The notes: a model not told the origin generated them from the sequence alone. A stretch of 8,973 bases of DNA from UBA668 sp041178405 (GCA_041178405.1 JBEGVK010000215.1:1-8973), one strand, 5' to 3'. Shown: positions 1 to 8,386, numbered from the stretch's first letter. Numbers and translations: made by a program.

Positions 1-1864
<1,864 letters not shown>

Positions 1865-1875
1865 GATGACCCCTC

Positions 1876-2403
<528 letters not shown>

Positions 2404-2404
2404 G

Positions 2405-3277
2405 TCAGGCAGCCTTCTCTGTTGACTCGGCGATGCCCCGCAGGACACGCGCAGTGAACGTGTTGATGATGTGACGCTTGTAGGAGGCGCTGCCGCGGTG
2501 GTCGGTGCGCGGCTTGGCGGCGGCGGCAGCGGCCTCGGCGGCGCGCTGGATGGTGGCCTGTGACAGGGCGTTGCCGACGAGTGCCTCTCCGGCCTCGACG
2601 GCATGCACCGTGGTGGAGCCGACGCCGGTGAGGGCCACGCCCGCACGACGGACGGTGCCGCCGGAGATGTCGACGGCCACTGCGACGGCGGCCGTGGCAA
2701 AGTCGCCCACGCGGCGCTCGAGCTTCAGGTAGCCGCCGTGGGCCACGCCGGTTGGTGCCGGCACGACGGCCTCGATGGCGATCTCGTCGTAGTCGAGCAC
2801 ATTCTGGAACGGGCCGGTGACGAACTCACGCACCTTGATGGTGCGCGTTCCCTTCGGGCCGCGGGCGACGATGTGGCCGTCGAGCGCCACCATGCAGGCG
2901 GCCCAGTCACCCTGCGGGTCGCCGTGGCAGACCGAGCCGACGAAGGTGCCGCGGGTGCGCACGATGGGGTCGGCCACCAGCGGTGCGGCGGCGGCGATGG
3001 TGGGCTGCCGCGAGATGACCGTCGAGCGCTCGAGGTCTTCGTGGCGGCACAGGGCGCCGATGTGCAGTGCGCCGGCATCGTCGAAGTGGTGGTAGTGGAG
3101 GCTGTCGATGTTGTTGATGTCGACGAGCATCTCGGGCGATGCGAAGCGCAGTTTCAGCATCGGCACCAGGCTCTGGCCGCCGGCGAGGATCTTGGCCTCG
3201 CCCTTGCCCTCGGTGAGGAGCGCGATGGCTTCCTCGACGGTGGCGGGGGCCTCGTAGCGGAATCGTGACGGGTACAT
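2405..3277 (-). CDS. coxM: Aerobic carbon monoxide dehydrogenase medium (FAD-binding) subunit
   Basis: FAD-binding subunit of CO dehydrogenase; it takes electrons from the CoxS clusters and hands them to the membrane quinone pool. The protein has 290 residues, normal for the family. The N-terminal FAD domain has AGGQS at residues 32-36, matching AGGHS at the same numbers in Oligotropha CoxM. The second pyrophosphate-binding loop is TFVGS at 111-115, where Oligotropha has TIGGN, so Val113 replaces a Gly. It is followed by a CHGDPQGDW block. The C-terminal CO dehydrogenase flavoprotein domain runs from about residue 175 to the end. The start chosen is ATG at 3277, preceded by GAGGGA; the frame stays open far upstream, but nothing there resembles the family. 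It lies 26 bases after the small upstream gene and one base before coxS, in the standard coxM-coxS-coxL order. Confidence 0.96.
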   Translation of the reverse strand: MYPSRFRYEAPATVEEAIALLTEGKGEAKILAGGQSLVPMLKLRFASPEMLVDINNIDSLHYHHFDDAGALHIGALCRHEDLERSTVISRQPTIAAAAPLVADPIVRTRGTFVGSVCHGDPQGDWAACMVALDGHIVARGPKGTRTIKVREFVTGPFQNVLDYDEIAIEAVVPAPTGVAHGGYLKLERRVGDFATAAVAVAVDISGGTVRRAGVALTGVGSTTVHAVEAGEALVGNALSQATIQRAAEAAAAAAKPRTDHRGSASYKRHIINTFTARVLRGIAESTEKAA

Positions 3278-3303
3278 GTTCCCTCGGTCCTCTCGGTGGG
3301 TGC

Positions 3304-3540
3304 CTAGCGGGGGCGGCCGGTGTCGGGTACGGCGGTGGGCAGCGACTCTGCGTCGGGGTCGGGCCGGGGCTCCTGGTGCGGCGGCCACGGACCCTGCACC
3401 GGCTGCCCGGCCACCTTGAGATAGTCGATGAGCTGCGGCCATGCCCACACGGTGGGGCTCTTGCCGGTCTTGGGCGAATGCTCGATGAGCTCGAACAGGC
3501 GCGGATTCCCTGCGCTGTGTCCACTCGACTCGACGGCCAT
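3304..3540 (-). CDS. Small hypothetical protein at the head of the cox operon
   Basis: A 78-residue protein of no family I recognise. It starts at ATG 3540 with a good ribosome site (GGGGAGG, 4 bases before the start). An earlier in-frame ATG at 3585 lacks such a site and is less likely. Third codon positions are mostly G or C, as in the neighbouring genes, which supports real coding. Residues 14-50 look like a small folded segment with a Trp-rich stretch (SPTVWAWPQLIDYLK). Residues 51-78 are Pro/Asp/Arg-rich and probably disordered. There is no signal peptide, membrane span or cysteine. It ends 26 bases before coxM on the same strand, so it is almost surely the first gene of the cox transcript. 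A role as an accessory or assembly protein for CO dehydrogenase is a guess from position only. Confidence 0.75.
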   Translation of the reverse strand: MAVESSGHSAGNPRLFELIEHSPKTGKSPTVWAWPQLIDYLKVAGQPVQGPWPPHQEPRPDPDAESLPTAVPDTGRPR

Positions 3541-3576
3541 GGGGCCTCCCCTCGGAACGCTGACGTGAAGAGGCGG

Positions 3577-3582
3577 ACGGTA
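3577..3582 (-). promoter_or_regulatory. Candidate -10 box for the cox operon
   Basis: On the minus strand this reads TACCGT, matching the TANNNT actinobacterial -10 pattern. It would give a 5' leader of roughly 30 bases ahead of the ATG at 3540. No good TTGACA-like -35 box stands 16-18 bases upstream, so this promoter would be weak or activator-dependent, if real. Confidence 0.3.
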
Positions 3583-3614
3583 CACCTGTGACCTCGGACA
3601 CGCCAGCCCGAAGC

Positions 3615-3634
3615 GGAACTTTCGGAACAGGAAC
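3615..3634. repeat. Cluster of three GGAAC repeats upstream of the cox operon
   Basis: GGAAC occurs at 3615-3619, 3624-3628 and 3630-3634, with a fourth copy at 3554-3558. All four are in the same orientation, in a 123-base spacer between the DUF2071 gene and the first cox-operon gene. The three-copy cluster lies 33-57 bases upstream of the candidate -10 box, where an activator would bind. The spacing (9 then 6 bases) is irregular, and chance occurrence in GC-rich DNA is possible. Confidence 0.35.
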
Positions 3635-3663
3635 GTTGGCGATGTGCTCGGTGGTGTCGCCGG

Positions 3664-4413
3664 TCAGCGATTCGTGGCCGAGTGCGGCAGTCCGATGCGC
3701 ACGTGCACGCCGTCGGAGCAGCGGACGTGTGGCGTGCCGGTTGGCGCTGGCAGGCCGGCGGCGGCTACGAGCGACTCGTCGACCTCGACGAGCTCGGCGG
3801 TGCGCAGTGGCCATGGCCCGTGGTCGACGGGCGCATAGCGAACGCCTCGGCGCGTGGCGGAGTAGAGGCCCCACCTGGCCGTCAGGAAGACATCGAGCTC
3901 GTCGACGTCGGCGGGAGCGATGGGATCGCCCATGCGCACGGTGAGCAGCGAGTCGCTGATCCGCTCGGGCCAGCGCCGCCGGACGACGGTGGTGAGCGTG
4001 TCGCCGTCGCGCACGTGCAGGGTGCGGCCCCAGCAGTACGGCAGCCGGTACGTGGCGCGAGCGACGAGGGCCGGCAGCAGGCGGTCGACATCGAGCGAGA
4101 AGAACCACACGCCCGGCCGGCCGTCGGCGACGACATACGTGCGCACGTTCACCTCGGCGAACGTGCCGAGGTACGGAACCGCGGGCCCGCGGCCGAGCCC
4201 GATGCCGCGCATCGAGAAGGGGATGAGGCCCACCCACGCACTGCCGTCGAAGGTGTCGACCGTGAGTCCGTCGGGCAGCAGCATCTGCACGGCTGCCGGG
4301 TCGTACCGCCAGTGCACGTAGGCGAGGTCGAGCCACTGCTGGCGCATCACGGCCAGTCGCACCGGATCGGGACAGGTCACTGGCCGGGCACTTCGGTGCG
4401 GCGGTTCCGGCAT
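3664..4413 (-). CDS. DUF2071 family protein (YqjF-like)
   Basis: A soluble protein of 249 residues belonging to the uncharacterised DUF2071/YqjF family, which is related in fold to acetoacetate decarboxylase; no reaction is established. Family blocks seen in order: RQQWLDLAYVHWRYDP (residues 24-39), LLPDGLTVDTFDGSAWVGLIPF (45-66), FAEVNVRTYV (85-94) and GRPGVWFFSLD (98-108). Length is typical. ATG at 4413 has no Shine-Dalgarno sequence, but a TACCCT box ends 7 bases before it, which fits a leaderless mRNA. An internal ATG at 4347 (residue 23), just before the conserved core, is the alternative start. It is divergent from the transporter gene at 4515. It lies upstream of the cox operon on the same strand, but the 123-base spacer suggests a separate transcript. 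No link to CO oxidation is known to me. Confidence 0.9.
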   Translation of the reverse strand: MPEPPHRSARPVTCPDPVRLAVMRQQWLDLAYVHWRYDPAAVQMLLPDGLTVDTFDGSAWVGLIPFSMRGIGLGRGPAVPYLGTFAEVNVRTYVVADGRPGVWFFSLDVDRLLPALVARATYRLPYCWGRTLHVRDGDTLTTVVRRRWPERISDSLLTVRMGDPIAPADVDELDVFLTARWGLYSATRRGVRYAPVDHGPWPLRTAELVEVDESLVAAAGLPAPTGTPHVRCSDGVHVRIGLPHSATNR

Positions 4414-4420
4414 GGAGGTG

Positions 4421-4426
4421 AGGGTA
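4421..4426 (-). promoter_or_regulatory. Candidate -10 box of a leaderless promoter for the DUF2071 gene
   Basis: The minus strand reads TACCCT, followed by 7 bases and then the ATG at 4413. This places the predicted transcription start at or next to the start codon. ACGACA stands 18 bases further upstream and is a 4-of-6 match to TTGACA. The lack of a Shine-Dalgarno sequence agrees with a leaderless transcript. Confidence 0.55.
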
Positions 4427-4500
4427 TGTGCCGCCGAATGACGATGTCGTGATGTGCTGGCGGTCGCGCACCGCATCGGCGGACCCGTCCCGTGGCTGGC

Positions 4501-4506
4501 TAGGTT
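4501..4506 (+). promoter_or_regulatory. Candidate -10 box of a leaderless promoter for the EamA transporter gene
   Basis: TAGGTT fits TANNNT and is separated by 8 bases from the GTG chosen as start at 4515. No Shine-Dalgarno sequence precedes that GTG. The -35 region has no clear consensus. Confidence 0.45.
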
Positions 4507-4514
4507 CGGGTGCC

Positions 4515-5390
4515 GTGGAGATCGTGCTCGCTGCCGGTGCTGCCGTGGTGTGGGGCCTCGGCGACTTCTGCGGTGGGCGGGCGACGCGTCGAATGTCGCC
4601 CACGGCGGTGACGTTCGCCGGCCAATTGCTCAGCCTGCTGCCGCTCGCCCTCGCACTCGTGGTGCTGGGTGATCCGATTGCGGAGGCAGGCTCGTGGGCG
4701 TGGGGACTGCTGGCAGGCGTGGGCGGTTTCGTCGGGATCGCGCTGCTCTACTACTGCCTCGCCAACGGATCGATGTCGGTGGTGGCGCCGATCACGGCGG
4801 TGGTGTCGGCGGTGGTGCCGCTGGCGGTGGGCGTGGCGCTGGGCGAGCGGCCGAGTGCGCTGGCAGTGGTGGGCATCGTGGTGGCGCTCGCGGCCATCAC
4901 GCTGGTGACGGGCTCGGCCGGATCCGCATCGGCGGCGACAACCAGTCGTGTCATCGTGCTCGCCGTCGTGAGCGGTGCGAGCATCGGCACGTCGCTCGCT
5001 GCGCTCGATCGCGCTGCCGACGACTCGGGGATGTGGCCGCTGCTGGCGATGCGCATCATGTCGATCTCACTGGCAGGCTTCCTGCTGGTTGGCCGGGGCA
5101 TCGCCCGAGGTGGCAGCACCGGCTCAGGCGGGGATCCGAGCGTGAGCCTGCTGCGCCGCATCCCGAGGTGGGCGCTGCTTGCCGGTGTCTTCGACATGGC
5201 CGCCAACATCCTGTTCGTGGCGGCGACCCGTGAGGGAATGCTGTCGCTGGTTGCGGTGACATCGTCGCTGTACCCGGCGAGCACCATCGTGCTGGCGATG
5301 CGATTCGACAGGGAGCGGGTCACCCGCCTGCAGACGACCGGGATTCTGTGTGCCGGAGTGGCATTGGTGCTGGTGGCGCTCGGCCGATGA
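4515..5390 (+). CDS. EamA/DMT-superfamily membrane transporter
   Basis: An inner-membrane protein of the drug/metabolite transporter superfamily; substrate unknown (family members export amino acids, metabolites or small drugs). Its 291 residues are mostly hydrophobic, with about ten predicted membrane helices in two EamA repeats of roughly 130 residues. The first repeat ends with the conserved run from LYYCLANGSMSVVAPITA (residues 78-95) to the ALGERPSA turn (108-115). The second has the matching AATREGMLSLVAVTSSLYP stretch (236-254) and the ERVTRLQTTGILCAGVALVL end. GTG at 4515 is taken as the start because the first helix begins right after it and a TAGGTT box sits 8 bases before. The frame is open to an ATG at 4428, but those 29 extra residues are polar and unlike the family. 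Divergent from the DUF2071 gene. Confidence 0.9.
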   Translation: MEIVLAAGAAVVWGLGDFCGGRATRRMSPTAVTFAGQLLSLLPLALALVVLGDPIAEAGSWAWGLLAGVGGFVGIALLYYCLANGSMSVVAPITAVVSAVVPLAVGVALGERPSALAVVGIVVALAAITLVTGSAGSASAATTSRVIVLAVVSGASIGTSLAALDRAADDSGMWPLLAMRIMSISLAGFLLVGRGIARGGSTGSGGDPSVSLLRRIPRWALLAGVFDMAANILFVAATREGMLSLVAVTSSLYPASTIVLAMRFDRERVTRLQTTGILCAGVALVLVALGR

Positions 5391-5409
5391 GTTCGTGACA
5401 CCCCACTTC

Positions 5410-5415
5410 TAACGT
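5410..5415 (+). promoter_or_regulatory. Candidate -10 box of a leaderless promoter for the zinc-ribbon microprotein
   Basis: TAACGT fits TANNNT and is followed by 7 bases and the ATG at 5423. There is no Shine-Dalgarno sequence before the ATG. A GTGACA sequence at 5395-5400 is too close (9 bases) to act as a normal -35 box. Confidence 0.5.
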
Positions 5416-5422
5416 TGGCACC

Positions 5423-5530
5423 ATGTTCCAGCAGTGTCCCGTCTGTGGCAGCTACAACACCGAGCGGATCGTGCGCCTATATGAGGTGTACTTCCGCTGC
5501 CGCTCGTGCAGCCACGTCTTCAAGGCCTAG
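5423..5530 (+). CDS. 35-residue zinc-ribbon microprotein
   Basis: A very small protein with two CxxC knuckles, Cys5-x2-Cys8 and Cys26-x2-Cys29 (CPVC and CRSC), spaced as in a zinc ribbon. Between them lies a beta-hairpin-like stretch with aromatic residues (RLYEVYFRC). It has no other domain and almost certainly binds one zinc ion. Support for coding: 30 of the 34 sense codons after ATG end in G or C, matching the genome; the two knuckles are intact; and a TAACGT box sits 7 bases before the ATG, as expected for a leaderless gene. It begins 32 bases after the transporter stop on the same strand, but seems to have its own promoter. Zinc ribbons of this kind bind nucleic acid or protein partners; the partner here is unknown. 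Confidence 0.75.
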   Translation: MFQQCPVCGSYNTERIVRLYEVYFRCRSCSHVFKA

Positions 5531-5557
5531 ATCGGCTCATGTAGGCCGTCACCCACC

Positions 5558-5594
5558 CGGCGTGCAGAGATTTATTAGTAAATTCTGCACGCCG
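5558..5594. repeat. Long inverted repeat with AT-rich inner stem
   Basis: The outer arms CGGCGTGCAGA (5558-5568) and TCTGCACGCCG (5584-5594) are perfect complements over 11 bp. After a single bulged G at 5569, ATTTA (5570-5574) pairs with TAAAT (5579-5583), closing a TTAG loop. The whole is a 16-bp stem with one bulge and a 4-base loop. It lies 27 bases after the zinc-ribbon stop and 101 bases before the lipoprotein start. No T-run follows on either strand, so it is not a classical terminator. It may be a U-tract-less terminator, an RNA processing stem, or a protein-binding palindrome. Confidence 0.8.
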
Positions 5595-5595
5595 T

Positions 5596-5615
5596 GCGAA
5601 TTCGCTGAATACACT
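5596..5615 (+). promoter_or_regulatory. Palindrome GCGAATTCGC with a candidate -10 box for the FAS1 lipoprotein gene
   Basis: GCGAATTCGC at 5596-5605 is a perfect 10-bp palindrome one base after the hairpin. TACACT at 5610-5615 fits the TANNNT -10 pattern and would give a leader of about 75 bases. If the box is real, the palindrome sits in its spacer, a position where a repressor could act. No clear -35 box is present. Confidence 0.3.
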
Positions 5616-5695
5616 CCGCTCCGCTCGGCAGTTGCCGGGCATTCGTGAACAACCTCGGTCCGTGTCGTGCGGGCTGATTCAAGGAGAACCCCCCA

Positions 5696-6274
5696 ATGCG
5701 CAAGCACACCCCCATCGTTGCCCTGCTCGCTGCAGGCTCGCTCCTCTTCACCGCCTGCGGTGAGGACGGCGAGTCGGCCGACACCACGGCACCGGCGACG
5801 TCGGCCCCGGCCGACACCACCGCCCCCGCCGCCGAGGAAGGCGACATCATCGAGGTGGCCACCGCCGCCGGCTCGTTCAACACCCTGGCAGCAGCCCTCA
5901 CGGCTGCCGGCCTCGTGGAGACCCTGCAGGGCGAAGGCCCCTTCACGGTGTTCGCCCCGACGGATGCGGCCTTCGCCGCCCTGCCGGCCGGCCTCGTCGA
6001 CGCCCTGCTCCTGCCGGAGAACATCGAGACCCTGAAGGCCATCCTCCTGTTCCACGTGATCTCGGGCAGCGAGGTCACCTCCGACATGGTGGCCGCCGGT
6101 GACGTCACGATGGCGAGCGGCGCTGCCGCCACCATCGTCGTCGACGGCGCAACGATCACCATTGCCGGCGCGCCGATCTCGGCCGTCGACGTGCAGGCCT
6201 CGAACGGAGTCATCCACGTGATCGACGCCGTGATGGTGCCGGCCGACATCGACGTGACGGCGCTGCTGGGCTGA
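5696..6274 (+). CDS. FAS1 (fasciclin)-domain lipoprotein
   Basis: A secreted, lipid-anchored protein of 192 residues with one fasciclin domain, a fold used for adhesion to other proteins or to surfaces. The signal peptide has basic residues Arg2 and Lys3, a hydrophobic core to about residue 18, and the lipobox-like LFTAC with Cys21 as the lipid anchor (Phe at -3 is less common). Residues 22-49 form a Thr/Ala/Pro/Asp-rich linker. The FAS1 domain spans about residues 51-184, with the H1 block FTVFAPTDAAFA (83-94) and the H2 block NGVIHVIDAVMVP (170-182). AAGGAG lies 9 bases before ATG 5696. It appears to be a single-gene transcript, closed by the strong hairpin at 6305-6338. It resembles the small mycobacterial MPT70/MPT83-type proteins in plan. 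Confidence 0.95.
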   Translation: MRKHTPIVALLAAGSLLFTACGEDGESADTTAPATSAPADTTAPAAEEGDIIEVATAAGSFNTLAAALTAAGLVETLQGEGPFTVFAPTDAAFAALPAGLVDALLLPENIETLKAILLFHVISGSEVTSDMVAAGDVTMASGAAATIVVDGATITIAGAPISAVDVQASNGVIHVIDAVMVPADIDVTALLG

Positions 6275-6304
6275 TCCAGCCGGCAGATCGTTCACTCGAT
6301 CACT

Positions 6305-6338
6305 GCAAGGGGCGGGGCCTTCAGGCCCCGCCCCTTGC
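6305..6338. terminator. Bidirectional hairpin terminator between convergent genes
   Basis: The perfect 16-bp inverted repeat GCAAGGGGCGGGGCCT / AGGCCCCGCCCCTTGC has only two bases (TC) between the arms. It lies between the lipoprotein stop (6274, plus strand) and the sulfotransferase stop (6380, minus strand), so it can serve both. The stem is very GC-rich with short AA/TT ends and no long T-run, as is common in high-GC actinobacteria. Confidence 0.85.
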
Positions 6339-6379
6339 GCGTACGGCGACACCCGTCCCGTCACTGCACTCGAGTGCCG

Positions 6380-7309
6380 CTACCTGAGCGAAGGCTCCTG
6401 CTGCCACTTGCTGCGGAGCGCTGCTGCCTGCTCGCGGATCTCGTCCGATGGCTGCGCTCCAGCGAGTTCGAAGCCGAGTTCGGCGAGCACATCGCCGATC
6501 AGCAGCTCGACCAGTGCGAGCTCGTCGTCGGTGTACTGCGTGCGCCAGTCGCGTAGGCCGCTCGTGGGCGGGAGCCATGCGTCCTTCGCCGAGCGCCCCT
6601 CCTTCGGGCGCGCGCGTCCGACGTGGTAGTCGAGCATCGCCTGCTCGAACGGCAGGCCGAGAAACGCGATCGCTGATCGCATGGCCGTTTCGGCATCGGC
6701 GACGAGGTCGTCGTAGAGAATCTCGTGGTACGAGCCCGGTGCGAGCATCGTGCGCGCCTCGAGTCCGGCGCGCACCTGCCACTCCCACCACAGCGCTGCG
6801 ACGGCGAGCCGGTTGTCGTCCCACATGGCGAACTTGCCGGGACCCTTCGTGGGCGTGGCCCAGTCGCGCACCGACAGCGCCACCTCGCGACCGTCTCGGA
6901 TGATGTGCAGGATCCGCGAGTCCGGGAACAGCCGGTGCAGCAGCGGTAGCGAGCGCACGTAGTCGGGTGTCTTCTCGCCGGCGAAGGGCTTCCCGGCCTG
7001 CTTCGCCACCTGTCCGTAGAGCAGGCCGACGAACTGCGAGTAGGTGGTGGCCTGCTCGGCGAGCGAGCGAGCAACGTTCTCGTCGACGCCGACGCGATAG
7101 AAGCGGTGATAGGTGATGGCGCGTTCAGCGAGCTCGGCGGTGAGCGGGGTGGTGTGGTCGACCTCGTTGCGCTCGCCCTTCAGCGCCCTGGGGATGAAGT
7201 GCGAGTCGTTGACCACCTCGAGCTGTGGGTGATGCGTGAGGATCCGCTGCAGCAGGGTGGTGCCAGATCGCGGACAGCCGACGACGAAGACGTAGGGGTT
7301 TTGCTGCAT
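6380..7309 (-). CDS. Sulfotransferase family protein
   Basis: A 309-residue cytosolic enzyme predicted to move a sulfo group from 3'-phosphoadenylyl sulfate (PAPS) to a hydroxyl or amine acceptor; the acceptor is unknown. The 5'-phosphosulfate loop is GCPRSGTT at residues 11-18, straight after the first beta strand. The 3'-phosphate-binding segment is RDGREVALS at 138-146. A GEKTP block (111-115), usual in this family, follows the expected order. Length is typical. The start ATG 7309 has GAGGAA about 8 bases upstream. It lies 72 bases after oleD on the same strand, so it may share that transcript; a possible TAGGAT box at 7350-7355 in the gap could also give its own promoter. Sulfotransferases of this type act on lipids, sugars or small molecules; a link to the olefin pathway is only suggested by position. 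Confidence 0.92.
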   Translation of the reverse strand: MQQNPYVFVVGCPRSGTTLLQRILTHHPQLEVVNDSHFIPRALKGERNEVDHTTPLTAELAERAITYHRFYRVGVDENVARSLAEQATTYSQFVGLLYGQVAKQAGKPFAGEKTPDYVRSLPLLHRLFPDSRILHIIRDGREVALSVRDWATPTKGPGKFAMWDDNRLAVAALWWEWQVRAGLEARTMLAPGSYHEILYDDLVADAETAMRSAIAFLGLPFEQAMLDYHVGRARPKEGRSAKDAWLPPTSGLRDWRTQYTDDELALVELLIGDVLAELGFELAGAQPSDEIREQAAALRSKWQQEPSLR

Positions 7310-7381
7310 CGGTGGATTCCTCGAGATTTCGTCGGCGGAGAGCGACGTGATCCTAGGCAGCGGCGGCAGTGGCGGCCGCGG

Positions 7382-8386
7382 TCAGCGTTGCGCTGCGAAC
7401 CATCGGGTGAGCGCGTCGAATCCCTCGTCGAGCGTCACCGACGGAATCCAGCCGAGGTCGTCGCGTGCCGGTCGGGGATCGAACCAGTGGGCGGTGCCCA
7501 GCTGCTCGGCCAGGAAGCGCGTGAGCGGTGGCTCGTCGTCGGTGCGGCGCAGCGCCCACAGCCGCTCGACGATCGAGCCCGCTGCGACTGCGGCGCGAAG
7601 GGGAACGTTCCGGGGAGCAGCCTCGATACCTGCCGCGTGAAGGATGGCCTCGACCATCTCGCGCACCGGGCGTGGCTCGCCGTTGGCGATCACGTAGGCG
7701 CGGCCCGAGCAGCGCGCGCCGGGCACCGCCGCGTCGAGGGCGGCCACCATCGCCGACGCTGCATTGTCGATGTAGGTGGTGTCGATCAGCGCCGTGCCGC
7801 CGCCGACGAGTGCCAGCCGGCCGCTGCGCGCCCGCTCGACGATGCGGCCGACGAGCTGGGTGTCGCCCGGTCCCCAGATGAGGTGGGGTCTGATGGCCAC
7901 GACGCCGAGGCTGGTGCTGGCGGCGCTGAGCGCGATCGGCTCGGCGATCGACTTCGATTCGGCGTAGAAGGCACCCACCCTGCCCGAGACCGGACGGCCG
8001 GTGATCGGCGGGTCTGCGGCGGCACCGACGACGGAGTCGCCGCCGTGCGCGACGGACGGTGTAGAGACATGCACGATCGAGCCGATGCCTGCCCGTTGCG
8101 CGGCGTCGACGACGTTGGCGGTGCCGTCGACGTTGATGCTGCGGTAGTCGTCCCAGCGCCCGGTGACGCCGACCTTTGCGGCGGCGTGCACCACGGCATC
8201 GCATCCAGCCATCGCCCGATGCACCGCATCGGCGTCGCGGATGTCGCCGAGCACCTGGGCGACGTCGAGCTCGGCACTGTGGCGTTGCAGCAGCAGGACC
8301 TCGTCGCCGCGGGCCTGCAGCAGCTCGGCAGTGCGGCGCACCAGCAGGCTCGTGCCGCCGGTGAGCAGCACCCGACGAGCGGTCAC
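7382..8386 (-). CDS. oleD: OleD-type 2-alkyl-3-oxoalkanoate reductase (short-chain dehydrogenase, olefin biosynthesis)
   Basis: An NAD(P)H-dependent reductase of the extended SDR/3-beta-HSD group, predicted to reduce the 2-alkyl-3-keto acid made by OleA to the 2-alkyl-3-hydroxy acid used by OleC. It has 334 residues. The Rossmann start reads TGGTSLLV (residues 9-16). The catalytic set includes Ser108 (HVSTPS) and Tyr141/Lys145 (YAESK). Family blocks are AIRPHLIWGPGD (164-175), LIDTTYIDNAAS (200-211) and, near the end, PPLTRFLAEQLGTAHWF, recalled from characterised OleD proteins. GTG 8386 gives a 4-base overlap (GTGA) with the oleC stop and has GAAGGTG 4 bases before it; GTG 8389 is almost as good. 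The last Gly of the TGxxGxxG motif is Val16 and the middle one is Ser13. A generic sugar epimerase is less likely given oleC next door. Confidence 0.88.
   Translation of the reverse strand: MTARRVLLTGGTSLLVRRTAELLQARGDEVLLLQRHSAELDVAQVLGDIRDADAVHRAMAGCDAVVHAAAKVGVTGRWDDYRSINVDGTANVVDAAQRAGIGSIVHVSTPSVAHGGDSVVGAAADPPITGRPVSGRVGAFYAESKSIAEPIALSAASTSLGVVAIRPHLIWGPGDTQLVGRIVERARSGRLALVGGGTALIDTTYIDNAASAMVAALDAAVPGARCSGRAYVIANGEPRPVREMVEAILHAAGIEAAPRNVPLRAAVAAGSIVERLWALRRTDDEPPLTRFLAEQLGTAHWFDPRPARDDLGWIPSVTLDEGFDALTRWFAAQR

Noticed and set aside
3600..3663. Terminator for the DUF2071 gene
   Set aside because: Only 5-bp stems with loops of 8-14 bases can be drawn here (such as CCGAA/TTCGG on the minus strand), too weak to call.
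4428..4514. Earlier ATG for the transporter at 4428
   Set aside because: It adds 29 polar residues not typical of EamA proteins and would overlap the divergent DUF2071 promoter; GTG 4515 begins right at the first membrane helix.
3278..4603. Upstream extension of the coxM frame, open as far as about 4603
   Set aside because: The extension is Arg/Ala/Pro-rich with no homology, runs through the 78-residue gene and the DUF2071 gene in another frame, and the CoxM family start fits ATG 3277 with its own ribosome site.
5549..6364. Open minus-strand frames opposite the FAS1 lipoprotein
   Set aside because: They lie antisense to a clear signal peptide plus FAS1 domain, run through the hairpin, and show no domain of their own.
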